From Bog-532 sp963833835 (GTDB lineage Bacteria; Actinomycetota; Actinomycetes; Streptosporangiales; Streptosporangiaceae): a stretch of 64,000 nt of DNA. The stretch is from NCBI GenBank assembly GCA_963833835.1, contig CAWHZI010000016.1, forward strand, positions 930,001 through 994,000, read 5' to 3'. The position numbers and the translations under genes were made by a program. Positions within the stretch are counted from its first letter, which is position 1. Each line of letters begins with the position of its first letter. Below are positions 1 through 7,507 of the stretch, in pieces. A model generated the notes under the pieces. The model saw only the letters and a program-made list of their open reading frames with translations. It was not told the origin of the DNA and did no database searches.

Positions 1-153
1 AGGTCGCCCGCGGTCTGCGCCTGCAGCGCGGCGGTGACCCGCTCGTCCAGTTCCTCGTTGGTCAGCCCGGCCTTCGGCGTAGTAGTCACGCAACTGGGCC
101 GCCGCGCGGTCACGGTCGCTGTCCGAAATTCGTATCCGGTCGTTCAGGTTCAT
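1..153 (-). pseudogene. DUF1707-domain protein, frameshifted and cut by window edge
   Basis: Reading the minus strand from an ATG at 153 gives MNLNDRIRISDSDRDRAAAQ, then LRDYYAEGR, the start of a DUF1707 domain (an actinobacterial N-terminal domain often found before membrane or regulatory regions). The expected continuation, LTNEELDERVTAALQAQTAG, is present but one frame away. A single extra base in the C-run at 66-68 (GGG on the coding strand) joins the halves. Either the gene is broken or the base is a sequencing or assembly error. It starts 32 bp after the PadR gene in the same direction, so the two are probably co-transcribed. The 3' part lies outside the window. Confidence 0.6.
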
Positions 154-185
154 CGCGGTCCCCGTCTCTTCCTTCTTGCCGCAGG

Positions 186-1145
186 CTACTCGCGCGCGCT
201 GCCGGCCTCGTCCTCAGCGTCGGCTTCGTCCTCGGTGTCGTCGTCGCCCGCCAGGACCTCGTACATTTCCCGCCGGGTGCGCTTGATCAGCCGCTCGGCC
301 GCCCGGATCTGGTCCGGCGTGCCCGCGTGTGCGAGCTGGGCGATGGCCGCGCCCAGCCGGGCCGCCTCGCCGAACAGCCGGGGCAGGTCGCCGGGCCCGA
401 ACTCGTCGGAGCCCGCCATCGACTCCCACGCGCCGCGAGCCATCTCCGGGTTGGCCGTCACGTACTCCTGGCCCGCCTCGGTCAGCCGGTAGGTGCGCCG
501 GCCCCCGGCCTCGTCCCCGATGATCAGCTCCTCGTCCGCGAGCAGCTGCAGGGCCGGGTAGACCGCGCCCGGGCTGGGCCGCCACGCGCCCCGGCTCCGC
601 TCCTCGATGTCGGACATGATCTGGTAGCCGGTCCGAGGTCCCTCGGTGAGCAGCGCCAGGATCGTGGCCCGCACGTCTCCGCGGGAAGCCTTGGGCCGCC
701 GCGGCCCGCCGGGACCACCCGGCCCACGCCCGCCGGGACCACCCGGTCGTCCGGGTCCGCCCCAGCCGCGCCGTGGCCCCGGCCCCGGCGCGCCCGGCCA
801 CCAGCCGCCGCGTGGCCCGCCGAAGAATCCGGCCCAGTCCTTCCCGGAGAACCCGGTCGACCAGCTGCCGCCCCAGGGGCCACCCCAGCCGCCGCCTTCG
901 CCCGGCTCACCCGGCTCATCGCCCGGGCCCGGCTCCGAGTGCGCGCCCCGCCCCGCCGCGTGCGGCTCGGCATGCTCGTGGTGCTCGTGGCGTTCGTGGT
1001 GCTCGTGCGCGAACGGCCCCCCAGCCGGCCGCGTCACGCTCTCCGACCCCAGGTTGTGCAGGTTCCGCAGCAGGCCCCGAGCCCGGTCAACCGCCTCGGA
1101 CAGCCCATCCTCAAACTCTTCCGCCCCGAATCCGAACGCTGTCAT
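186..1145 (-). CDS. PadR-family transcriptional regulator with His-rich and Gly/Pro-rich N-terminus
   Basis: 319 aa. The PadR winged helix lies at about residues 155-230 (DVRATILALLTEGPRTGYQI, then SPGAVYPALQLL and the wing GGRRTYRLTEAG), followed by a helical dimerisation tail at about 240-305. The first 150 residues are unusual: a histidine-rich patch (residues 47-69, HEHHERHEHHEH) and a long Gly/Pro/Trp/Arg-rich stretch. PadR proteins are normally 110-200 aa, so this extension nearly doubles the length; the His patch could bind metal (inference). A dyad at 1174-1199 just upstream is a candidate autoregulatory operator. The downstream gene on the same strand is the DUF1707 fragment. Confidence 0.85.
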   Translation of the reverse strand: MTAFGFGAEEFEDGLSEAVDRARGLLRNLHNLGSESVTRPAGGPFAHEHHERHEHHEHAEPHAAGRGAHSEPGPGDEPGEPGEGGGWGGPWGGSWSTGFSGKDWAGFFGGPRGGWWPGAPGPGPRRGWGGPGRPGGPGGRGPGGPGGPRRPKASRGDVRATILALLTEGPRTGYQIMSDIEERSRGAWRPSPGAVYPALQLLADEELIIGDEAGGRRTYRLTEAGQEYVTANPEMARGAWESMAGSDEFGPGDLPRLFGEAARLGAAIAQLAHAGTPDQIRAAERLIKRTRREMYEVLAGDDDTEDEADAEDEAGSARE

Positions 1146-1173
1146 CGCGCTCCTCCACCCGTCGATCTTGAGA

Positions 1174-1199
1174 TACAGTCTCGATATATCTGCACTGTA
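1174..1199. promoter_or_regulatory. Candidate PadR operator
   Basis: Hexamers TACAGT (1174-1179) and ACTGTA (1194-1199) are exact inverted repeats. The 8-bp palindrome GATATATC (1183-1190) lies between them. The site is 29-54 bp upstream of the PadR start codon. PadR regulators commonly bind AT-rich dyads in their own promoters; the assignment to this protein is inference. Confidence 0.5.
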
Positions 1200-1376
1200 C
1201 GTCAGCTGCTCCTGATTGACAAGATATTACGTGTTTCACCACCGGGACTCCCCGCCGCTTGAGCCCACAGCGAAACCCGCCCCCCCCGCCGCGCCCGCAG
1301 GTGTCCCAAGCGGCTGGTGTGCCCGCTGGTGCCCACGGATCGCCCGGCAGCCGAGGCGGCCCTGGGCGCGCCCCTC

Positions 1377-1419
1377 CACTGGAGCAGTTGCAGTGATAAT
1401 CCCTGCAACTGCACCAGTG
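1377..1419 (+). other. Hairpin with conserved loop, copy 1
   Basis: CACTGG (1377-1382) pairs with CCAGTG (1414-1419) and GCAGTTGC (1384-1391) with GCAACTGC (1405-1412); only the opposed A1383/A1413 is unpaired. The terminal loop is AGTGATAATCCCT (1392-1404), whose outermost two bases on each side can also pair. The same loop recurs on a different stem at 35263-35311 in the same orientation. There is no T-run after it, so it is not an obvious terminator. It could be a structured RNA or a protein-bound DNA hairpin. Confidence 0.55.
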
Positions 1420-1782
1420 AGCCGGAGTGCCCACACCACTGCTACGCATGTGACTCCCGGGGCCAGCGCCGCCGCTCCGGCCTAAGCTCCGCCCGCCTCG
1501 TCGACCCGGCTGACTCGAGCTCCGCCCGCTAGATCCCTGGCCCGAGTTCCCCGCCTGGCCCGAGTTCCCCGCCCCCGCCCCCGACCTGGGCGCCCCACCG
1601 TCCCAGGCACCCCGCCTGCCTGGGCTCCGCCTGCCTGGGCTCCGCCCGCCTGGTCCTCGTCCCAGCCGACGCGGCCGTCCCACCAACCCCACGCGCCTCA
1701 ACCTGTCGGTATCTGTCGAGAGTTCTCACGAAAGTGTTACGGACTCTGTTAATTCAGGCTCTGTAAAAACAGAACTGATCTA

Positions 1783-1811
1783 TTGACGACACATGCGCCG
1801 GGCGATACGTT
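1783..1811 (+). promoter_or_regulatory. Promoter of the GH16 gene
   Basis: TTGACG (1783-1788), a 17-bp spacer and TACGTT (1806-1811) match a housekeeping-type promoter. The start codon is 53 bp past the -10 hexamer, leaving room for a leader. Confidence 0.5.
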
Positions 1812-1864
1812 CAGTAGCGCCCAATAGGAAACTTTCCTTTTAAATACCGAGAAAGTGGGCGCCG

Positions 1865-3571
1865 ATGATTGGCTGGCTACGACTAGTACGGGGGGAACGA
1901 CCACAACCTAGGCACCTCATCCGCACCGACCGCGCAGGGCTGGACCCGCTGACCAGCCACTTCGCTCCCGGTGTCGATGACCTCGCCCCGCCCGGCACAC
2001 GCACCACACGCACCACACGGACCACCCGCTCCGCCGGTGCCTCAACCAGGGCCCAATCCGGCCGCGCGACACGCACCGCCCGGGCCGCGCGCACCGTTCG
2101 CATCGCCCGGCGCACGGCTATTACCGTGGCCGCGGCCGCGCTGCCCGTGTTCGCGCTGACCGCCCCGGCTGCGTCCGGCGCCGTCGCCGCCCCAGCCCAC
2201 ACCACGGCCACCACAGCCCAGACCGCCACCACGGCCACCACAGCCCAGACGGCCACCGCCGCCACCACGGCCCAGACGGCCAACACGGCCACCACCATCC
2301 CCGCCAACGCCCAGACCCGGGCGTCGGCGACGGACGTCCCGGCACCGCCGTCCGGCTGGACCACCCAGTTCAGCGACGACTTCAACGGGTCGTCCGGATC
2401 CGGCGCGGACAGCAACTGGATCTACGACACTGGCCCCGGTTCGAACTTCGGCACCGGCGAGATCGAGACCATGACCAACTCGACCAGCAACGTCCACCTG
2501 GACGGGAACGGCGACCTGGACATCACCGCCAACGGCTCCGGCAGCAACTGGACCTCGGGGCGGATCCAGACCAGCTCGGCCAACGTCGGCGCACCGGCCG
2601 GCGGCCAGCTTGAGGTCACCGCCTCGATCGAGCAGCCCAACCCGGGCAACGGCCTCGGCTACTGGCCGGCGTTCTGGATGCTCGGCCCGGGCCAGTGGCC
2701 GGAAAACGGCGAGATCGACATCATGGAGGATGTCAACGCCCTGTCCGAACTCTCCGGCACCGTGCACTGCGGGGTGGACCCGGGCGGCCCGTGTAACGAG
2801 ACGAACGGCATCGGCAGCGGCCTGCGGGCCTGCTCCGGCTGCCAGACCGGCTACCACACGTACACGATGATCGAGAACCGCACCAACGCCTCGGACGAGT
2901 CGATCACGTTCTACCTGGACGGGAACCAGTACTTCTCCGTGTCCGAGAGCCAGGTCGGCACCGCTACCTGGCAGGCCGCCTTCGACCACAACATGTCGAT
3001 CATCTTCGACCTGGCCATGGGCGGTGGATACCCGAACGGCGTCTGCAACTGCACGTCGCCCAGCAGTTCCACCACGTCGGGCGGCACGATGAGCGTGCAG
3101 TACGTCGCGGCCTACACCACCTCGGGCAGCAGCTCCGGCGGAGGCGGCGGAGGTGGCGGTGGCGGAGGTGGCGGCACCGGCGCCAGCGGGACCGGCCCGA
3201 TCGTCGGGTACGGCGGCCTGTGCGTCGACGTCCGCGCCGCGAACCCGGCCGACTTCACTCCGGTACAGGTCTACACCTGCAACGGGACCAACGCCCAGCA
3301 GTGGTCGGTGGTCCAGGCCGGCAGCACGCTGCACGCCCTCGGGAAGTGCCTGGATATCAACGGCGGCGGGACCGCCGACGGGGCCTCGGTGGACCTGTAC
3401 GACTGCAACAGCACCGGCGCGCAGGTCTTCATCCCCGAGTCCAACGGCGAGCTGTACAACCCGCAATCCAGCAAGTGTCTCGACGACACGGGCTGGTCGA
3501 CGACCCCCGGCACGCAGCTCGAGATCTGGGACTGCACCGGCGGCGCCAACCAGCAGTGGTCCCTGCCCTAG
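1865..3571 (+). CDS. Secreted GH16-family glycoside hydrolase with C-terminal ricin-B/CBM13 domain
   Basis: 568 aa, an extracellular beta-glucanase candidate. A basic 80-residue N-terminus ends in a twin-Arg motif and hydrophobic segment (ARRTAITVAAAALPVFALTA, about 81-100) that looks like a Tat or Sec signal behind an unusual extension. A Thr/Ala low-complexity linker (about 112-155) follows. The GH16 domain (about 160-415) carries the catalytic signature ENGEIDIMED, with nucleophile Glu283 and acid/base Glu288. A poly-Gly linker (about 420-436) leads to a CBM13 trefoil (about 440-568) with QQW motifs. The substrate, laminarin-like beta-1,3-glucan or another glucan, cannot be decided by eye. 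No better in-frame start exists between 1865 and the signal segment. Confidence 0.85.
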   Translation: MIGWLRLVRGERPQPRHLIRTDRAGLDPLTSHFAPGVDDLAPPGTRTTRTTRTTRSAGASTRAQSGRATRTARAARTVRIARRTAITVAAAALPVFALTAPAASGAVAAPAHTTATTAQTATTATTAQTATAATTAQTANTATTIPANAQTRASATDVPAPPSGWTTQFSDDFNGSSGSGADSNWIYDTGPGSNFGTGEIETMTNSTSNVHLDGNGDLDITANGSGSNWTSGRIQTSSANVGAPAGGQLEVTASIEQPNPGNGLGYWPAFWMLGPGQWPENGEIDIMEDVNALSELSGTVHCGVDPGGPCNETNGIGSGLRACSGCQTGYHTYTMIENRTNASDESITFYLDGNQYFSVSESQVGTATWQAAFDHNMSIIFDLAMGGGYPNGVCNCTSPSSSTTSGGTMSVQYVAAYTTSGSSSGGGGGGGGGGGGGTGASGTGPIVGYGGLCVDVRAANPADFTPVQVYTCNGTNAQQWSVVQAGSTLHALGKCLDINGGGTADGASVDLYDCNSTGAQVFIPESNGELYNPQSSKCLDDTGWSTTPGTQLEIWDCTGGANQQWSLP

Positions 3572-3628
3572 GCCCTGGCAACCCCAGGCACCTCAGGCAG
3601 GGTCTGTGACCCCGACACGGTCATGGCC

Positions 3629-3665
3629 GGCGGCCAGCTTCCCCACCAACGGGAGGCTGGCCGCC
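3629..3665 (+). terminator. Rho-independent-like terminator after the GH16 gene
   Basis: A 15-bp stem (GGCGGCCAGCTTCCC against GGGAGGCTGGCCGCC, one wobble) closes a 7-nt loop. A TTTT stretch follows about 12 nt later. It separates the GH16 gene from gnd. Confidence 0.6.
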
Positions 3666-3718
3666 ACGCGTTAAGGTCGTTTTAAGGATGCGGACCATCC
3701 CCGACCCGGGAGTGACCA

Positions 3719-5200
3719 ATGAGCGAAGCCAGCCACGAAGCCGGCCACGAAGGCAGCCACGAAGGCAGCAAGCAGGCCGACATCGGCGTCACCGGCCTGG
3801 CCGTGATGGGCCGCAACCTGGCCCGGAACCTGGCCCGCCACGGCCACACGGTCGCGCTGCACAACCGGTCGCCGGAACGGACCCGGAGCCTGGTCAAGGA
3901 CCATGGCGACGAGGGCACGTTCCTGCCCAGTGAGTCGGTGGCGGACTTCGTAGCCAGCCTGGAACGGCCCCGGGCCATCATCGTCATGGTCCAGGCTGGC
4001 CCGGCCACCGACGCGGTGATTGACGAGCTCGTCCCGCTGCTGGACGAGGGCGACATCGTGGTCGACTGCGGCAACGCGCACTTCGTGGACACCCGGCGGC
4101 GCGAGCACGCGCTGCGCGAACACGGCCTGAACTTCGTGGGCTGCGGCGTGTCCGGGGGAGAGGAAGGCGCCCTCAACGGGCCCAGCATCATGCCCGGCGG
4201 GTCCAAGGAGGCCTACGAGAAGCTCGGCCCGATCCTGGAGTCGATCGCGGCCGTGGTCGACGGCACGCCGTGCTGCGTCCACGTCGGGCCGGACGGGGCC
4301 GGGCACTTCGTGAAGATGGTGCACAACGGCATCGAGTACGCCGACATGCAGCTCATCGCCGAGGCCTACGACCTGCTGCGCGCCGGGCTGGGCGCCACCC
4401 CGGCCGAGATTGGGGAGATCTTCCGCACCTGGAACGATGGCGACCTGGACTCCTACCTGATCCAGATCACCGCCGAGGTGCTCCTCCACACCGACGCGGA
4501 GACCGGAAAGCCGTTCGTGGACGTGGTGCTGGACCAGGCCGAGCAGAAGGGCACCGGCCGCTGGACCGTGCAGAGCGCGCTGGACCTGGGCATCCCGATC
4601 ACCGGCATCGCCGAGGCCACGTTCGCGCGGTCGCTGTCCGGCCACGCCGACCAGCGCGAGGCGGCCCGCGAGGCGTTCGGCACCGACCGCAACGCGCTCG
4701 ACATCCCGGACCGGGACGCGTTCATCGAGGACGTGCGCCGGGCCCTGTACGCCTCCAAGGTCGTCGCGTACGCCCAGGGCTTCGACCAGATCGCGGCGGG
4801 CAGCGACGAGTACGACTGGGACATCGACCGCGGCGCGATGGCCACCATCTGGCGCGGCGGCTGCATCATCCGGGCCCGCTTCCTGGACCGCATCCGCGAG
4901 GCCTATGACGAAACCCCGGCCCTGACCAGCCTGCTGGTCGCGCCGTACTTCGCCGACGCGGTGCGCAACGGGGTGGACAGCTGGCGCCGGGTGGTAGGCC
5001 AGGCCGCCGCGGCCGGCATCCCGTCGCCCGCGTTCTCCTCCTCGCTGGCCTACTACGACGGCCTGCGGGCCGGGCGCCTGCCCGCCGCGCTCATCCAGGG
5101 GCTGCGCGACTACTTCGGCGCGCACACCTACCGCCGGGTTGACCAGGACGGCACCTTCCACACCGAGTGGTCTGGTGACCAGAAGGAGCACGACGCCTGA
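3719..5200 (+). CDS. gnd: 6-phosphogluconate dehydrogenase (NADP-dependent, decarboxylating)
   Basis: 493 aa, oxidative pentose-phosphate pathway: converts 6-phosphogluconate to ribulose 5-phosphate, CO2 and NADPH. The Rossmann motif GLAVMG is at residues 26-31, and the family signature DQAEQKGTGRW sits in the C-terminal all-helical domain. The length fits the long homodimeric class. The N-terminus is extended by about 19 residues of tandem SHEAGHEGSHEGS, encoded by three near-copies of GCCACGAAGGCA. The start is supported by GGGAGTGACC just upstream. It stands alone, converging on the permease gene. Confidence 0.95.
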   Translation: MSEASHEAGHEGSHEGSKQADIGVTGLAVMGRNLARNLARHGHTVALHNRSPERTRSLVKDHGDEGTFLPSESVADFVASLERPRAIIVMVQAGPATDAVIDELVPLLDEGDIVVDCGNAHFVDTRRREHALREHGLNFVGCGVSGGEEGALNGPSIMPGGSKEAYEKLGPILESIAAVVDGTPCCVHVGPDGAGHFVKMVHNGIEYADMQLIAEAYDLLRAGLGATPAEIGEIFRTWNDGDLDSYLIQITAEVLLHTDAETGKPFVDVVLDQAEQKGTGRWTVQSALDLGIPITGIAEATFARSLSGHADQREAAREAFGTDRNALDIPDRDAFIEDVRRALYASKVVAYAQGFDQIAAGSDEYDWDIDRGAMATIWRGGCIIRARFLDRIREAYDETPALTSLLVAPYFADAVRNGVDSWRRVVGQAAAAGIPSPAFSSSLAYYDGLRAGRLPAALIQGLRDYFGAHTYRRVDQDGTFHTEWSGDQKEHDA

Positions 5201-5250
5201 CCCGCCCGCCGGTCACGACCGGGCCGCCTGACCCGCCCGCCGGTCACGAC
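5195..5250. repeat. 25-bp perfect direct repeat across two convergent gene ends
   Basis: The 25-bp sequence beginning GCCTGACCCGCCCGCC occurs at 5195-5219 and again at 5226-5250, with a 6-bp spacer. The first copy contains the gnd stop codon and the second contains the stop codon of the convergent permease. This looks like a small tandem duplication. Confidence 0.85.
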
Positions 5251-6626
5251 GCGCCCGCCGGCCTGGCCCGGTGGCGGGTCACCACCGCTGCGCCGGTCAC
5301 CGCGGCCGCCACGGCCAACGGCCAGCCGCAGAACGCCAGCACCACCAGCACCGCCAGCGCTGAGGCCACCGCGGCCACGCGCGTCCCTCCCCGCAACGTC
5401 CGCGCCGCCGACACCGTGCAGCCCAGGTACACCACCAGGAACAGCGTGGTCGGCAGCCCGATCAGCTGGGTGGTGCCGACCAGCCCCGCCGCGTACAGGC
5501 CGATCACGATCAGCCCGGCCAGCGCGCTGGCGGCCAGGAACGGCCACGTGCCGGCCCGCCCGCCCTGCGGCTCACCCGCCCCACCCGACTCACTCAGCTC
5601 ATCCGCCCCAGTAGCCCCAGTAGCCCCAGCCCCAGCGGCCCCACCCGGCTCAGCAGCCCCACCGGCCAGCTGCCGGGCCAGGGCGGCCGCCCCGGACAGA
5701 TAGGCGTTGACCGTGCCCAGGGTGAGCACCACCGCCGCCACCGCCGCGGCCACCCGGCCGGTCTCGCCCGCCGCCCGGACCAGCAGGTCGGCCAGCGGTA
5801 CGTCGGTGGCCGCGGCCGGGCCCAGCACGGCGATGGTGGTCACGGCCAGCGCCAGGTAGAGCACGGCGGTCACGCCGAACGCCGCCCCGATGACCCGGGG
5901 CAGCTGCCGGCCCGGGTCGCGGAACCGGGCCGTCAGCGGGGCCACCGCCTCCCAGCCTGCGAACGAGAGCATGAGGACGGCCGCGGCCCGCCCGATCGCG
6001 CCCCAGCCGTGCGGGGCGAACGGTGTCCAGTGACTGGCCCGGGCGGCCGGTGCCGACCCGGCCACGGCCACGGCGATGATCACGATCAGCAGCGTGACCA
6101 GGACCAGCTGAGCTGTACTGCTGGCCCGCATGCCACCCAGCGTCAGCGCCAGCGCGACCAGCAGCAGCGCGGCCCCGACCATGCACCGGGCCAGCAGGCC
6201 GCCCCCGGTCACCCCGGTCACGTAGCTGGCGCCGATCAGGCACACCACCGGCGCGCCGCCCACCACCCCGGCCAGGAAGCACCAGCTCACGACCCGCCCG
6301 GCGGCCGGCCCGAGCCCGGCGGCGGTGTACCCGGCCACGCCGCGGGCGCCCGGGTGAGCCCGCCCCAGCGTGGCGAACACCACCGCCAGCAGTGCCGACA
6401 CCACCAGCAGGCCAGCCCAGGCCAGGATCGAGGCGGGCCCGGCGGCCCGGGCGGCCAGCCCCGGCAACAGCAGCAGACCCGGCCCGAGCAGCGCGCCCAC
6501 GTACAGTGCGGTGCCGCGGAACACCGACAGCGGAACCGGCCCGGCCGGCTGGGTAACGGGCTGGTCGATCCCCGTAACAGGTCTGGTGCGGAGCATGCCG
6601 TCAGGGTGACAGAAAAGCCGCGGCAC
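5244..6626 (-). CDS. APC-superfamily amino acid permease
   Basis: 460 aa with about 11-12 hydrophobic segments, an amino-acid/polyamine/organocation carrier of the inner membrane. The first helix (GTALYVGALLGPGLLLLPGL) carries the Gly-rich APC signature. A helix-6-like segment reads LSFAGWEAVAPL. A Gly/Ala/Ser-rich loop near residues 325-355 coincides with simple repeats in the DNA. The start could instead be the ATG at 6596 (MLRTRPVTG); neither has a strong ribosome site. The Lrp-family gene diverges from it, which suggests amino-acid-responsive control. The substrate is unknown. Confidence 0.85.
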   Translation of the reverse strand: MPRLFCHPDGMLRTRPVTGIDQPVTQPAGPVPLSVFRGTALYVGALLGPGLLLLPGLAARAAGPASILAWAGLLVVSALLAVVFATLGRAHPGARGVAGYTAAGLGPAAGRVVSWCFLAGVVGGAPVVCLIGASYVTGVTGGGLLARCMVGAALLLVALALTLGGMRASSTAQLVLVTLLIVIIAVAVAGSAPAARASHWTPFAPHGWGAIGRAAAVLMLSFAGWEAVAPLTARFRDPGRQLPRVIGAAFGVTAVLYLALAVTTIAVLGPAAATDVPLADLLVRAAGETGRVAAAVAAVVLTLGTVNAYLSGAAALARQLAGGAAEPGGAAGAGATGATGADELSESGGAGEPQGGRAGTWPFLAASALAGLIVIGLYAAGLVGTTQLIGLPTTLFLVVYLGCTVSAARTLRGGTRVAAVASALAVLVVLAFCGWPLAVAAAVTGAAVVTRHRARPAGAS

Positions 6627-6675
6627 GCGATGGCAAGTTCAGCGCCGGATCAGTGTTCCCACGCAACATCGTGCC

Positions 6676-6691
6676 ATTAATATTATTTAAT
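6676..6691. promoter_or_regulatory. AT-rich dyad at the permease/Lrp divergent promoter
   Basis: ATTAA-TATTAT-TTAAT lies in otherwise GC-rich DNA and touches the Lrp start codon. TAATAT (6678-6683) is spaced 6 nt from that ATG, so the site can be both -10 element and Lrp operator, with a leaderless Lrp mRNA (inference). Confidence 0.45.
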
Positions 6692-7181
6692 GAGGTCGAA
6701 CGTTGCCCAGCATCACGCAGACCGAGTTGATCGTGCCATCGTAAGTCGGCTCCAGGTCGACGGGCGGCTGCCCAACGTGGACCTGGCCGAGGCCGTCTCG
6801 CTGTCCCCGTCGGCCTGCCTGCGCCGGGTCAAGGCCCTGGAGTCGAGCGGGATCATCGCCGGCTACCGGGCCGAGGTCGACCGGGTGCGGGCCGGGCTGG
6901 GCCTGACGGTGTTCATCGAGCTCAAGGTGGAAAGCCACTCCCAGGAGACGTCGGCCCAGCTGGAGGCGGCGCTGACCGCCATTCCGGCCGTGGTCGCCTG
7001 CTACCTGATCTCCGGTACGGCCGACTTCTTCGTCGAGGTCGTCGTGCCCGACCTGGCCGCCTACGAGCAGCTCCTGCTGGGCCAGATCCTGGCCATCCCT
7101 CAGGTCGTCAGCGCCCAGAGCAACTTCGCGATAAGGACGGTGCTGAACCGCGGACCCCTGCCCCTCGACCACTGGAAGTAG
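6690..7181 (+). CDS. Lrp/AsnC-family transcriptional regulator
   Basis: 163 aa. The N-terminal HTH (residues about 13-57, including DLAEAVSLSPSACLRRVKAL) is followed by the RAM/AsnC effector domain (about 70-145) with the SGTADFFVEVVV ligand-binding strand. Such regulators usually control neighbouring amino-acid transport or catabolism genes, and here an APC permease is divergent. No Shine-Dalgarno precedes the ATG; a -10-like TAATAT six bases upstream suggests a leaderless transcript. Confidence 0.9.
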   Translation: MRSNVAQHHADRVDRAIVSRLQVDGRLPNVDLAEAVSLSPSACLRRVKALESSGIIAGYRAEVDRVRAGLGLTVFIELKVESHSQETSAQLEAALTAIPAVVACYLISGTADFFVEVVVPDLAAYEQLLLGQILAIPQVVSAQSNFAIRTVLNRGPLPLDHWK

Positions 7182-7507
7182 AGGCAAAAGTAGCGGAGGG
7201 TTCCAAAATGCCCGGGTGGGAGGCTACGGTGAGGCAACTTATCCACCACCCCACGTGGGATCAGGCGAGCCGCTCTAACCCCCACCGGGTGCGGATTACG
7301 GCGAGGCGATCTATCCGGCCTAGCGAGCCCCGGGCCTTGTGCCCGGGCGAGCGGCCGGTCCTGCGGCAGTTACCGCCGCGGGCATCAGGGGGTCCAGGGG
7401 GGTCGCCCTCCCGGACAATTGCCATTTATGGGATCGTGCCCTGGCTGGCTAGGCCAGAATGGGCATGTCGCTGGTACAGACGGGAGTCGACACATGGTGA
7501 ATCTGCG
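7182..7507. other. Intergenic region with imperfect direct repeat
   Basis: About 325 bp before the PP2C gene. A reading frame stays open through it, but its composition and lack of homology argue against coding. A 20-bp sequence at 7225-7244 (TACGGTGAGGCAACTTATCC) recurs at 7296-7315 with four mismatches. No clear promoter was found. Confidence 0.4.

Larger units (their letters stand above)
1200..1864. other. Long intergenic region with hairpin and GC-rich short repeats
   Basis: About 660 bp between divergent genes. Short open frames exist on both strands, but none has a convincing start, ribosome site or recognisable domain. The region holds the 1377-1419 hairpin; degenerate tandem repeats (two copies of GCCCGAGTTCCCCGCC near 1550-1575, copies of GCCTGCCTGGGCTCC near 1614-1645); a small dyad TCTGT-AAAA-ACAGA near 1760; and the promoter of the GH16 gene at 1783-1811. 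Strand composition is strongly C-rich on the plus strand from about 1490 to 1690. Confidence 0.5.

Noticed and set aside
1216..1701. Several overlapping open frames on both strands, one Cys-rich
   Set aside because: No ribosome site, no domain, and they exist because of the GC-rich repeats; the Cys codons come from the hairpin stem TGCAACTGC.
7208..7507. 100-codon N-terminal extension of the PP2C gene
   Set aside because: Low-complexity Arg/Pro/Trp-rich sequence without homology; PP2C motifs and good ATG codons begin at 7508.
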